A DNA stretch of 64,000 nucleotides from Bacteroidota bacterium (GCA_024279425.1 JAJRRO010000092.1:124001-188000), one strand, 5' to 3'; positions 26,358 to 35,387 are shown, numbered from the stretch's first letter. A program made the numbers and translations. Notes: generated by a model not told the origin, from the sequence alone.

Positions 26358-27690
26358 GTTACCACTGATCATACGTCGGGAATACTTGGCAAAGGTGCGG
26401 AACAAATCCTTTGTCGTAATGACCTTTTTAAGTCCAATATTAATGGTTGGCATGGTGGTTCTAATAGCTTATTTGACGAAGATAAATGACAATGAAAAGC
26501 GCATCATTGGAGTGTTTAATGAGAGCATATATTTTTCAAACGATTTCCATACTACAGAGAACACCTCCTATGTTCAATTTAGGGACATCTCTTTGCAAGC
26601 CGCCAAGGATTCAACGGCGAGTGTTGGGTACTACGGACTGTTGTATATACCGAGGGAAAAAAGTTTGGAAGAGGTGGTGCAGAAGACTTATTTTTTTACC
26701 AAAGAGGCCCCAAGTGCATCGACAATTGACCAATTGGAAGACATTTTTGAAGAAAGACTAAGGGCAAGAAGGTTACAAGACCTTGGTATTTCGGCAGAGC
26801 AATTCGCCGCCATGGACAAAGAATATGAGATTAAAACAGCAACATTTGAGGGGCGACAAAACTTGAAGGGAATCAATGAGATAAAAGCTATCATTGGGGG
26901 CGGTTTTGGTTATTTGATTATGATGTTCATTATTATTTATGGTGGTTTTGTAATGCGTAGTGTTATAGAGGAAAAAACAAGTAGGATCATAGAGGTGATT
27001 ATATCTTCCGTAAAACCTTTTCAATTGATGATGGGTAAAATAATTGGCACTTCCTTGGCAGGTATTACACAATTCGCAATTTGGATCGTCTGCGGAACAT
27101 TACTATTGATGTTGACATTTTCAATTTTAGATATTGATCCATCTGCTCTGAACAGGGGTACAGAAATTGCTTCTGGGATGAACTCCAACATGACACCCAC
27201 TATTCCAACGGCCAATCAAACCATGCAGGCGTATGCACAAGAGCTTTATGAAATTCCTTGGTTTATGCTCATTTGCTTTTTTGTCATTTATTTTGCCTTG
27301 GGCTATTTGATCTATAGCTCAATATATGCGGCAATAGGAGCAGCGGTTGATAATGAGTCCGATACTCAACAATTTATTTTTCCGGTTATATTGCCATTGA
27401 TGTTGGCTATTTATGTTGGTTTCTTTTCGGTTTTCAGCAATCCACACGGCCCCATTGCAGTAGGGTTTTCTTTATTTCCGCTAACCTCACCCATAGTTAT
27501 GCTTATGCGACTGCCTGGCGGTATAGGTGAAGGAGGTGTACCCATTTGGGAAATAGTAACTTCAATTGTTTTGTTGATAATAACCTTTGTGGGGATTGTC
27601 TGGTTGGCCGCCAAAATTTATAGAGTAGGTATTTTGATGTATGGAAAAAAACCTACCTATAAGGAATTGTTCAAGTGGATAAAGTATTGA
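26350..27690 (+). CDS. ABC-2 exporter permease
   Basis: 446 residues from ATG 26350. One helix at the N-terminus (about 22-43), a large extracytoplasmic domain (about 44-190), then five or six helices, the NatB/ABC-2 arrangement. R-E-Y-L-A-K-V-R-N-K-S-F near 10-21 and V-I-E-E-K-T-S-R-I-I-E-V-I-I-S-S are typical of the family. It forms the transporter with the preceding ATPase and overlaps it by 8 bp. Confidence 0.88.
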   Translation: MNKLPLIIRREYLAKVRNKSFVVMTFLSPILMVGMVVLIAYLTKINDNEKRIIGVFNESIYFSNDFHTTENTSYVQFRDISLQAAKDSTASVGYYGLLYIPREKSLEEVVQKTYFFTKEAPSASTIDQLEDIFEERLRARRLQDLGISAEQFAAMDKEYEIKTATFEGRQNLKGINEIKAIIGGGFGYLIMMFIIIYGGFVMRSVIEEKTSRIIEVIISSVKPFQLMMGKIIGTSLAGITQFAIWIVCGTLLLMLTFSILDIDPSALNRGTEIASGMNSNMTPTIPTANQTMQAYAQELYEIPWFMLICFFVIYFALGYLIYSSIYAAIGAAVDNESDTQQFIFPVILPLMLAIYVGFFSVFSNPHGPIAVGFSLFPLTSPIVMLMRLPGGIGEGGVPIWEIVTSIVLLIITFVGIVWLAAKIYRVGILMYGKKPTYKELFKWIKY

Positions 27691-27692
27691 TT

Positions 27693-28505
27693 ATGAATCA
27701 AGATAAATCCAACAAGGTAAAGGAAGTAATAGAAAAAGATATTTGGGGGTCTATTGAGGAATTCCTTGATTTGGGCTTGCATATTGGAGAAGGGGATAGA
27801 TCTATTAATGTAACTGTAGGGTTGTTAATAATACTTTCCATTGCATTTGTAATAACAGGATTTGGTCTTAAATGGCTTGGGTTATTTTTTACACGTAAGA
27901 TGAACCAGGATGATAAACTAAAGTTTATCAGCGTTTTTCAGTTTATCAAATATACGGTTTATGTCATTGTAGTCCTGATTACGATTAGTGCTTCCGGAAT
28001 TGATATAACAATATTGATTACGGCATCAGCTGCTCTTTTTGTAGGTTTGGGCCTTGCACTGCGAGAACTGTTTCAGGATGTAATAGGCGGAATATTTATT
28101 ATTGTAGATAAATCACTAAGCGTTGGTGATATTATTGAAGTAGGCGGAAAAACAGGTAAGGTTATCGAAATTAAATTAAGAACGGTAAGGGCAATAACAA
28201 GGGAAGATAAGATTGTGATTATCCCCAACCATAAATTCATTAACGATATTATTTACAACTATACCCAAAATCATAAAACCACAAGAGAAAAGGTGGATGT
28301 TGGAGTGGCCTATGGGAGCGATGTGCAACTGGTCACCAAGGTATTGGAAGAAGTTACGAGTAATCAAAAAGGGGTTTTGAAAAATTCAAAACCTTTTGTG
28401 TTGTTTGAGGATTTTGGTGATTCGGCCCTTTTATTCTCTTTAAACTTTTTTATTGCCGATAGTTTTTTTGATCCAAAGAGATATTCATGTATTTCAGCAA
28501 TCTAA
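27693..28505 (+). pseudogene. MscS-type mechanosensitive channel, C-terminus damaged
   Basis: 270 residues. Two or three helices, then the pore helix with A-A-L-F-V-G-L-G-L-A-L-R, and the beta domain with D-I-I-E-V-G-G-K-T-G-K-V and I-P-N-H. Near the end the reading runs F-F-D-P-K and then an unrelated eight-residue tail, stopping at 28505. In another frame the DNA immediately continues R-D-I-H-V-F-Q-Q-S-K-G-N to a TGA at 28513-28515, the kind of 'PFPQRDxH' ending MscS proteins have. A deletion of roughly 25-30 codons joined at CAAAGA explains this. The pore part may still work. Confidence 0.75.
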
Positions 28506-28529
28506 AGGCAATTGAATAGTAAGGAAGAA

Positions 28530-29402
28530 ATGATAAAGATATCTTTGATTTGTTCTTTTCTTTTAATATTGTGCACCTTTAACGGTTATGCGCAATCACC
28601 TGATATATTTAGGGTTGAGTATATGCTAATGCCTAAAAACAATGCCGATGCCGAGTTGTCGCGAATTAAATTTGTGGCCAATATCCCTTTTAAAGTTCGA
28701 GAAATAGATAATGTCATTGTAGGTGCTGAATATAATTATCTTGCGTATGAAATTGGAGGTGATACCCCTTTTGATAATACAGGCCTTGAGAATCTTCACA
28801 TAGTAGACCTAAATTTGGCCTATGTGTTCAAATACAATCAAGATTGGCGTTTTATCGGGGTGGTAACGCCAAGGCTATCCTCAACATTGACCAATAGCCT
28901 AGAAAATGGCGATGTTTCGGTAAATATTACAATCGGAGTCTTTAAAGACCGTCAAAACATTGAAAAACCTATGCGCTTGGTTTTGGGATTGGCTTATAAC
29001 TCAACTGTGGCACTTCGGATTCCTTTACCGATTATTTATTATGAAAAGCGATTTCACCCTAATTGGACATATGTAGTTGGGGTGCCAAAGACGGGATTAA
29101 AATATCATTTGAAAAAAAATCACATGATTCAAACGGAATTTATTTTGGATGGATATTTCGTAAACCTCCAAAATAATATTATTCTGCCCAATACTGGTTT
29201 TGCCTCGTCAATATCATCTTCCGCGGCATTATTTACAGTAGGTTATCAATATAACATCACTAAGAATATGTCCTTTTATGGTTATGCGGGGCATACATTA
29301 TTTCAAGATGGGGTTTTACGCGATAAGGATAGAAATGATATTTTTACATTAAACGACGAACCTAGTCTATATTTTAGGACGGGTTTTAGAATAGGAATAT
29401 AA
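28530..29402 (+). CDS. DUF6268-like outer-membrane protein
   Basis: 290 residues from ATG 28530. Signal peptide ends near N-G-Y-A-Q. The rest is beta-barrel-like with alternating aromatic residues and ends F-R-T-G-F-R-I-G-I. It resembles DUF6268 proteins of Bacteroidota. It lies between the damaged MscS gene and a sigma-54 regulator on the same strand, 12 bp before the latter. Confidence 0.68.
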   Translation: MIKISLICSFLLILCTFNGYAQSPDIFRVEYMLMPKNNADAELSRIKFVANIPFKVREIDNVIVGAEYNYLAYEIGGDTPFDNTGLENLHIVDLNLAYVFKYNQDWRFIGVVTPRLSSTLTNSLENGDVSVNITIGVFKDRQNIEKPMRLVLGLAYNSTVALRIPLPIIYYEKRFHPNWTYVVGVPKTGLKYHLKKNHMIQTEFILDGYFVNLQNNIILPNTGFASSISSSAALFTVGYQYNITKNMSFYGYAGHTLFQDGVLRDKDRNDIFTLNDEPSLYFRTGFRIGI

Positions 29403-29414
29403 ATTAAGCAAATT

Positions 29415-30578
29415 ATGTCAAAAATTTTAATAATTGAAGACGAATCGGCTATTCGTAGAGTCTTGGTAAAGATACTCTCTGAAGAGAGTGAATCATATCA
29501 AGTTGAGGAGGCAGAAGATGGATTACGAGGACTAGAGGCCATTAAGGGCAATGATTATGATTTGGTCTTATGTGATATAAAAATGCCAAAAATGGATGGT
29601 GTTGAGGTTCTTGAGGCTGCTCGAAAAATCAAACCGGAAATCCCTTTTGTCATGATTTCAGGGCATGGAGACCTTGATACTGCGGTTAATACAATGCGTT
29701 TGGGAGCTTTTGATTACATATCGAAACCACCAGATTTAAATCGTTTGTTGACGACGGTCCGAAATGCGCTAGATCGAAAGGAATTGGTTGTTGAAAATAA
29801 GGCCTTAAAGAAAAAGGTCAGCAAGAATTATGAAATGATCGGTGATAGCAAGGAAATAAATAATGTCAAGGATATTATTGAAAAGGTCGCCCCCACGGAT
29901 GCACGTGTATTGATTACGGGTTTAAACGGTACCGGTAAGGAGCTGGTTGCGAATTGGATACATGAAAAGAGTCCCAGAAGCTCAGCTCCATTTATAGAGG
30001 TTAATTGTGCTGCAATACCCTCAGAATTGATTGAAAGCGAATTGTTTGGTCACGTAAAAGGGGCTTTTACATCAGCAGTCAAAGATCGAGCAGGTAAGTT
30101 TGAGGCTGCTAATAAGGGAACTATATTTTTAGATGAAATTGGTGATATGAGCTTATCGGCCCAGGCGAAGGTCTTGCGAGTTCTCCAGGAGAATAAGATT
30201 TCAAGGGTCGGGTCGGATAAGGATATAAAAGTAGACGTTCGAGTAATTGCAGCAACGAACAAAGATCTTGACAAAGAAATAAAGGATAACAAGTTTAGGG
30301 AGGATCTGTACCATCGTCTTGCCGTTATTTTGATTAAAGTACCATCGTTAAACGATAGAAGAGACGATATTCCGCTTTTGATCAATCATTTTGCGGATAA
30401 AATTGCAGGAGAACAGGGTATCACTCCCAAAGAATTTTCCCAAGGTGCCATAAAGCAGCTTAAAGGTTATGATTGGACGGGTAATATCAGGGAATTGCGA
30501 AATGTTGTAGAGCGTCTGATAATATTGGGTGGTAAAGAGGTTACTGAAGAAGATGTAAAGCTGTTTGCAAGTAAATAG
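29415..30578 (+). CDS. Sigma-54 response regulator without HTH domain
   Basis: 387 residues. Receiver domain 1-120 with phospho-acceptor D54 in L-V-L-C-D-I-K-M-P, then an AAA+ domain (about 140-375) with Walker A G-L-N-G-T-G-K-E and Walker B G-T-I-F-L-D-E-I-G-D-M. The sigma-54-contact loop is G-A-F-T-S-A instead of GAFTGA. The sequence ends at V-K-L-F-A-S-K with no Fis-type helix-turn-helix, so it may act without direct DNA binding. No histidine kinase lies beside it. It closes the ABC-MscS-DUF6268 series. Confidence 0.9.
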   Translation: MSKILIIEDESAIRRVLVKILSEESESYQVEEAEDGLRGLEAIKGNDYDLVLCDIKMPKMDGVEVLEAARKIKPEIPFVMISGHGDLDTAVNTMRLGAFDYISKPPDLNRLLTTVRNALDRKELVVENKALKKKVSKNYEMIGDSKEINNVKDIIEKVAPTDARVLITGLNGTGKELVANWIHEKSPRSSAPFIEVNCAAIPSELIESELFGHVKGAFTSAVKDRAGKFEAANKGTIFLDEIGDMSLSAQAKVLRVLQENKISRVGSDKDIKVDVRVIAATNKDLDKEIKDNKFREDLYHRLAVILIKVPSLNDRRDDIPLLINHFADKIAGEQGITPKEFSQGAIKQLKGYDWTGNIRELRNVVERLIILGGKEVTEEDVKLFASK

Positions 30579-30588
30579 AACCAAGTTG

Positions 30589-31275
30589 TTAGTTGCAATC
30601 TTTTAGTTTTTCTAGAGCTTTGCCCGTAATTTCTTTTGTTCTGAGGTTATAATATTTCTTGCCTTCTGTAAGATCGGGGCGCAAAAGTTGCTGTTCGCAA
30701 CGTAAATAGATGTTTTCAACGAATGCCCGTGCTTCTTTACAATCAACTGAACTGACTATTTTATCCAAAGATTCCCGATATTTCTCTAAAGACGTATCAA
30801 TCGTATTTTCTAGCTCACTTTTTTCAAGTTTCTTAAAAGCCACCTTTTCATTATTGGAGACAATGGTGTTCATTACTAGTACGTTACTAGCGTAGCGACT
30901 ATTATGAAGTTCATGTTCTTGTAGTGCCTCTAGTCCGCCCAAGGTATTTTCCAAGGCCTTGTTCAATAGTATCCGAGTGCTACCCAAAGAAATTGCCTTA
31001 GTAGCGAATTTTAGATTTTTAAGTCCGTCAGCAATACTTTCCGCAGCATAATCACATCCACATTCCTTAAGGTGGTATTTTGATTTTTCGATCGCATTTA
31101 GTGCTTTATAAGCGTTGTAATGGGCAAGGTTAACATCTTCAACAGCAAGGGCCTTTTCAATCTGCTTTTTTGCAAAATTAATATTAGAACCCGCATATTC
31201 ACATGCTTTGTAAACATTGAAAGAGGAAAAGAGGAAAACCAATACAACTATAAATATCGAATAATAGCTCTTCAT
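30589..31275 (-). CDS. Exported helical protein with cysteines, unknown
   Basis: 228 residues. Signal peptide (about 1-24), then all-helical sequence of repeating hairpins with cysteines at E-C-G-C-D-Y-A, D-C-K-E-A, R-C-E-Q-Q and the C-terminal D-C-N. I know no family or function. The cysteine spacing suggests disulfides in the periplasm. It ends 10 bp after the convergent response regulator gene. Confidence 0.6.
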   Translation of the reverse strand: MKSYYSIFIVVLVFLFSSFNVYKACEYAGSNINFAKKQIEKALAVEDVNLAHYNAYKALNAIEKSKYHLKECGCDYAAESIADGLKNLKFATKAISLGSTRILLNKALENTLGGLEALQEHELHNSRYASNVLVMNTIVSNNEKVAFKKLEKSELENTIDTSLEKYRESLDKIVSSVDCKEARAFVENIYLRCEQQLLRPDLTEGKKYYNLRTKEITGKALEKLKDCN

Positions 31276-31476
31276 AATGCAGGAATTTTATAGCGCGTAA
31301 GATTTGGGAATATTACACTGTAAAAATAGTTATGGAGCTCAATACAATCCTATTTTTTTCGATACATGGCAGTAACTATTGGATATAATGGATAAACTGA
31401 AAAATGGGGCGGTTAAACGGTAATTTTTTTTAACATAGCTTGTATTTCAACGATAAAAATATTCTATATTCAAGGT

Positions 31477-32355
31477 ATGAAGAACATAGATATATCTTTT
31501 TATGAGGCCAATGCCAGTCTGAAACTTGATAAAGTTGCGACTTTTGAGAATTTTGGGGTCACAGATAAAGCATTAAAAAAGAGTGTGGAAGAAATTAGAA
31601 AAGACCTTGGGGATTTTCAAGATATCTTGTATGCCCATGGGAAATATAGTGTTTTGATATGCCTACAAGGTATGGATACTTCTGGTAAAGACAGTCTGAT
31701 TCGTGAGGTGTTTAAAGACTTTAATGTCAGCGGCATTGAAGTTCATAGCTTTAAGGTCCCAACTGAATTGGAACTAAAACACGATTATCTTTGGAGGCAT
31801 TATATTGCCTTGCCGGCGAAAGGTAAATTTGGGGTATTTAATCGAACACATTATGAAAATGTATTGGTTACAAGGGTTCATCCTGAGTACATTTTGGGCG
31901 AAAATATTCCTGGCATTCACGAAGTGAACGATATTGACCAAAAGTTTTGGGATACTCGTTTTGATCAGATAAACAATTTTGAGCGGAACCTGGCAGAGAA
32001 CGGAACCCTTATATTCAAATTTTTCCTGCACCTTTCAAAAGAGGAGCAGCGACAAAGATTGCTCAGGCGTTTACGATTGAAACAAAAGCATTGGAAGTTT
32101 TCACCTGGTGATCTTAAGGAAAGAAAACTGTGGGACAAATATCAAAATTGTTATGAAGAGGCCATAAGGAGTACCTCTAAACCTCATGCCCTTTGGTATG
32201 TTGTTCCCGCAGATAATAAAAAAGCGGCAAGGGTGATTGTGTCATCCATTTTGCTAGAAGAGTTAAAAAAATACAAAGATATATCCGAACCAGAACTTGA
32301 TGGAGAAATAAAAGCTAATTTAGAAGCTTATAATCAGCAATTGGAAAACGAATGA
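31477..32355 (+). CDS. ppk2: Polyphosphate kinase 2 family protein
   Basis: 292 residues, one PPK2 domain. Such enzymes move phosphate between polyphosphate and nucleotides. Walker A is G-M-D-T-S-G-K-D at 65-72, Walker B lies in F-N-R-T-H-Y-E-N-V-L near 122-131, and the lid is R-L-R-L-K-Q-K-H-W-K-F-S. The R-x-K-H-W-K-F-S form fits the class that phosphorylates AMP or ADP. The M28 peptidase gene overlaps its stop by 4 bp. Confidence 0.9.
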   Translation: MKNIDISFYEANASLKLDKVATFENFGVTDKALKKSVEEIRKDLGDFQDILYAHGKYSVLICLQGMDTSGKDSLIREVFKDFNVSGIEVHSFKVPTELELKHDYLWRHYIALPAKGKFGVFNRTHYENVLVTRVHPEYILGENIPGIHEVNDIDQKFWDTRFDQINNFERNLAENGTLIFKFFLHLSKEEQRQRLLRRLRLKQKHWKFSPGDLKERKLWDKYQNCYEEAIRSTSKPHALWYVVPADNKKAARVIVSSILLEELKKYKDISEPELDGEIKANLEAYNQQLENE

Positions 32356-33737
32356 GGCTAATAAAGTTTACCGTATTATTTTTAACCATATCGCTTCAGG
32401 TATCGGCACAAACAGCAGATGAGATACAAATCAAGACAATTTACGATGTGGCCCTTACTAAGGGTAAATCTTATGACTGGTTAAATTATTTGTCAAATCA
32501 AATTGGCGGAAGGCTTTCCGGTTCGATACAAGCACAGCAAGCTGTGAATTATACAAAATCGCAATTGGATTCTTTGGGAATTGATCGCGTTTGGTTGCAA
32601 CCGGTAATGGTTCCAAAATGGGTGCGGGGAACTCCAGAATTCGCCTATTTGGAAACTGCTCCTGGTTTAACAAACAATGTGCCTATTTGTGCATTGGGAG
32701 GCTCAGTAGCTACCCCTGCAGGGGGAATAAAAGCGAGTATAATTGAGGTTAAGGGTGTTGAGGAACTGAGTAAGTTGGGAAAGAACAAAATATCCGGTAA
32801 AATAATTTTCTTTAACAGACCAATGGATCCGACCAATATAAACACCTTTCAATCCTATTCCGGTTGTGTAGACCAACGATATTCCGGAGCAGCCGAAGCG
32901 GCAAAATATGGTGCCGTTGGCGTCATAGTACGTTCCATGAATTTAAGGCTTGACGACTATCCGCACACGGGATCTATGAGTTATGGCGATTTATCAGAGT
33001 CAAATAGAATTCCGGCAGCTGCAATAAGTACGAATGGGGCAGAATTATTAAGTACTACCTTAAAACTAAATCCAAGTATTAAATTTTATTTTAAACAGAA
33101 TTGCAAAGTATTTGAAGACGTTGAATCGTATAACGTGGTCGGAGAAATACGAGGTTCTACATATCCCAATGAAATAATGCTGGTAGGTGGGCATTTAGAT
33201 TCATGGGACCTAGGTGATGGTTCACATGACGACGGAGCTGGTTGCGTTCAAAGCATGGAAGTACTGCGATTATTGAAGGAGAGCGGTTACAGGCCACAGC
33301 GCACCATAAGAGTGGTTTTGTTTATGAACGAGGAAAATGGACTTCGAGGAGGAAATAAATATGCACAGCTGGCCAAAGAAAAAAATGAAAACCATGTTTT
33401 TGCCTTGGAAAGTGATGCTGGTGGATTTACACCCCGTGGTTTTTCTTTTGATTGCTCAGATGCCAATTTTGAGCGAGTAGAGGCTTGGAAAAAATTATTT
33501 GAGCCTTATTTGATTCATATGTTCGTAAAAGGAGGGAGTGGTGCTGATATCAATCCATTAAAAAATGATGCTATGGTTTTGGCTGGATTGCGTCCCGACT
33601 CCCAACGGTATTTTGACCATCACCATGCCGAAAACGACACTTTTGAACATGTAAATAAGCGAGAATTGGAGCTTGGTGCGGCCGCAATGACAAGCTTAAT
33701 CTACTTATTTGATAAATACGGTATTGTTACCCCTTAA
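32352..33737 (+). CDS. Exported M28-family aminopeptidase
   Basis: 461 residues with signal peptide (1-19, Q-V-S-A-Q). A PA-like insert (about 130-240) interrupts the peptidase domain. Zinc ligands are visible in G-G-H-L-D-S-W-D-L-G, H-D-D-G-A-G, the catalytic M-N-E-E-N-G, E-S-D-A-G-G and the final D-H-H-H-A-E-N-D-T-F. This is the di-zinc pattern of the PSMA/Q-type M28 group. It is coupled to ppk2 by a 4-bp ATGA overlap. Confidence 0.92.
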   Translation: MRLIKFTVLFLTISLQVSAQTADEIQIKTIYDVALTKGKSYDWLNYLSNQIGGRLSGSIQAQQAVNYTKSQLDSLGIDRVWLQPVMVPKWVRGTPEFAYLETAPGLTNNVPICALGGSVATPAGGIKASIIEVKGVEELSKLGKNKISGKIIFFNRPMDPTNINTFQSYSGCVDQRYSGAAEAAKYGAVGVIVRSMNLRLDDYPHTGSMSYGDLSESNRIPAAAISTNGAELLSTTLKLNPSIKFYFKQNCKVFEDVESYNVVGEIRGSTYPNEIMLVGGHLDSWDLGDGSHDDGAGCVQSMEVLRLLKESGYRPQRTIRVVLFMNEENGLRGGNKYAQLAKEKNENHVFALESDAGGFTPRGFSFDCSDANFERVEAWKKLFEPYLIHMFVKGGSGADINPLKNDAMVLAGLRPDSQRYFDHHHAENDTFEHVNKRELELGAAAMTSLIYLFDKYGIVTP

Positions 33738-33831
33738 GGGTAAGGGATAGTTACAACATGTTGTAACTTTATATCCAAATTTCCAAAATCGGGGTTCTGA
33801 ATACGGTTCTGCCATTTCCTGCAGTCTCTCA

Positions 33832-33861
33832 TTGAACTAATTCTTAATTTCCTTACCTTTG
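33832..33861 (+). promoter_or_regulatory. Promoter of the cyclophilin-FKBP gene
   Basis: TTG (33832-33834), 19 bp spacing, TACCTTTG (33854-33861): a good Bacteroidota promoter match. Confidence 0.55.
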
Positions 33862-33884
33862 CCGTTCATAAAAAAAAGCTTAAA

Positions 33885-34817
33885 ATGGAAAACGGAATTT
33901 ACGCAAAATTCAATACTTCGAAAGGAGAAATAGTAGTAAGACTTACTCATGATAAAACTCCGGGTACCGTAGGCAACTTTGTTGCTTTGGCCGAAGGAAA
34001 AATGGAAAACACGGCTAAGTCAGTGGGTGAGCCTTATTATAATGGTTTAAAATTCCATAGGGTTATTCCGGATTTTATGGTTCAAGGAGGTTGTCCTTTG
34101 GGAACAGGAACTGGGGATGCGGGTTATAAGTTTGATGATGAATTCCATCCAGAGCTTACCCATGCCGAGCCAGGTGTATTGTCCATGGCTAATTCTGGTC
34201 CAGGTACCAATGGAAGTCAATTTTTTATCACCCATTTGCCGACACCTTGGTTAGATAATAAGCATACTGTTTTTGGACATGTAGCTTCGGGACAGGAAGT
34301 TGTTGATGCTGTTACTCAGAATGATGAACTTGAAAGTATAGAAATTGTACGTGTTGGTGCTGAGGCAGAGGGCTGGGATGCAATTGATGCTTTTAAAACA
34401 TTTACAAGTTCTGGTGAAGAAAGACAAGCAGCGGAAAATGAAAGACAAGCAGCTGAATTGGATAAAGTTGCTGCTGGTTTTGAAGAAACAGATAGTGGCT
34501 TACGCTATAAATTAATCCAAAAAGGAAATGGCTCGCGAGCAGAGACCGGTCAGACGGTTTCAGTCCATTATGAAGGTTCCTTGCTCAATGGCCAGGTCTT
34601 CGATTCTTCATACAAACGTAATGAGCCTATAGATTTTCAATTAGGGATTGGACAGGTGATTCCTGGATGGGATGAAGGTATCGCACTCTTGCAAGTGGGT
34701 GATAAGGCTCGTTTTGTAATTCCTTCCAACTTGGCTTATGGTAGTGCAGGAGCCGGTGGGGAAATACCACCTGATGCTACTTTGATTTTCGATGTGGAAT
34801 TGATGGCCGTTAAATAG
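33885..34817 (+). CDS. Cyclophilin-FKBP fusion peptidyl-prolyl isomerase
   Basis: 310 residues without signal peptide, so cytoplasmic. Residues 1-150 are cyclophilin (F-H-R-V-I-P-D-F-M-V-Q-G-G, N-G-S-Q-F-F-I-T), an acidic linker with E-R-Q-A-A-E-N-E-R-Q-A-A follows, and 205-310 are FKBP (V-H-Y-E-G, G-W-D-E-G-I, P-S-N-L-A-Y-G). Both active sites look intact. Such dual immunophilins are known from Flavobacterium. It is monocistronic, between its own promoter and terminator. Confidence 0.95.
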   Translation: MENGIYAKFNTSKGEIVVRLTHDKTPGTVGNFVALAEGKMENTAKSVGEPYYNGLKFHRVIPDFMVQGGCPLGTGTGDAGYKFDDEFHPELTHAEPGVLSMANSGPGTNGSQFFITHLPTPWLDNKHTVFGHVASGQEVVDAVTQNDELESIEIVRVGAEAEGWDAIDAFKTFTSSGEERQAAENERQAAELDKVAAGFEETDSGLRYKLIQKGNGSRAETGQTVSVHYEGSLLNGQVFDSSYKRNEPIDFQLGIGQVIPGWDEGIALLQVGDKARFVIPSNLAYGSAGAGGEIPPDATLIFDVELMAVK

Positions 34818-34865
34818 AAAGGTGCATACATCTCTAGCAAAAGCTAGGAAATAATTGATCAAATC

Positions 34866-34893
34866 GACCTCAGTTGATAACTGGGGTCTTTTG
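34866..34893 (+). terminator. Terminator after the cyclophilin-FKBP gene
   Basis: Arms GACCTCAGTT (34866-34875) and AACTGGGGTC (34879-34888) with one G-T pair, followed by TTTTG. It overlaps the last codons of the 47-residue micro-ORF on the other strand. Confidence 0.7.
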
Positions 34894-35013
34894 TTTGCCA
34901 TACCATGTAATTTTCTTACGAATCACTTTTTTTTGTCGTTGGCCCAGACTTGCCAAAAAGAGTAATATGTTTAGTAAGACCAGGCACAATAAAATGGCGA
35001 AAAATGAAGGCAT
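34870..35013 (-). CDS. 47-residue single-pass membrane protein (micro-family member 2)
   Basis: ATG 35013 to TGA 34870. M-P-S-F-F-A-I-L-L-C-L-V-L-L-N-I-L-L-F-L then A-S-L-G, so helix 4-23 is followed by a basic tail (Q-R-Q-K-K-V-I-R-K-K). It shares F4, F5, A6, I7, L11, N15, L20 and S22 with the 29-residue ORF at 35104 and most of these with the 59-residue ORF at 18725. Coding is inferred from this similarity; the expression signal is not clear. Confidence 0.5.
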   Translation of the reverse strand: MPSFFAILLCLVLLNILLFLASLGQRQKKVIRKKITWYGKQKTPVIN

Positions 35014-35103
35014 AATAGCTGAAATCAAGAGTTGATACCGTGTTTACTTACTAAACAGCTCAAAATTCAAAAACCCTACTTTTATTTGATAAACATTTGT
35101 TTG

Positions 35104-35193
35104 TCAAGACCTTTTGCCCGCTCCGACGCTTAGAAGTAATAGCATTATGTTGATAATCAAAAGAGCGGCCATAATGGCAAAAAAGGTGAACAT
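35104..35193 (-). CDS. 29-residue single-pass membrane peptide (micro-family member 3)
   Basis: ATG 35193 to TGA 35104. M-F-T-F-F-A-I-M-A-A-L-L-I-I-N-I-M-L-L-L, then L-S-V-G-A-G-K-R-S. It is almost only a transmembrane helix with a basic end. It lies 90 bp upstream of the 47-residue relative on the same strand, which suggests tandem duplication. Confidence 0.48.
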   Translation of the reverse strand: MFTFFAIMAALLIINIMLLLLSVGAGKRS

Positions 35194-35329
35194 GGTTAAT
35201 TTATTTATGGTGAGACCGGGGGATGGTCATAGTGTTTAATATTTAGATTGATTAAGTGTAAATAGGTTGCGTTGAAAAATCAAGTAAATATAAAAAATTA
35301 TCACCAATGTAGGAAAATACGTAAAATAA

Positions 35330-35362
35330 AAGACCCCGATGATTAAAAATCATCGGGGTCTT
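35330..35362. terminator. Strong bidirectional terminator of csp
   Basis: Perfect 15-bp arms (35330-35344 and 35348-35362) with loop AAA. It lies directly downstream of the minus-strand csp gene. Confidence 0.85.
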
Positions 35363-35387
35363 ACTATAAAAAAGTTAAAATCGTTAC

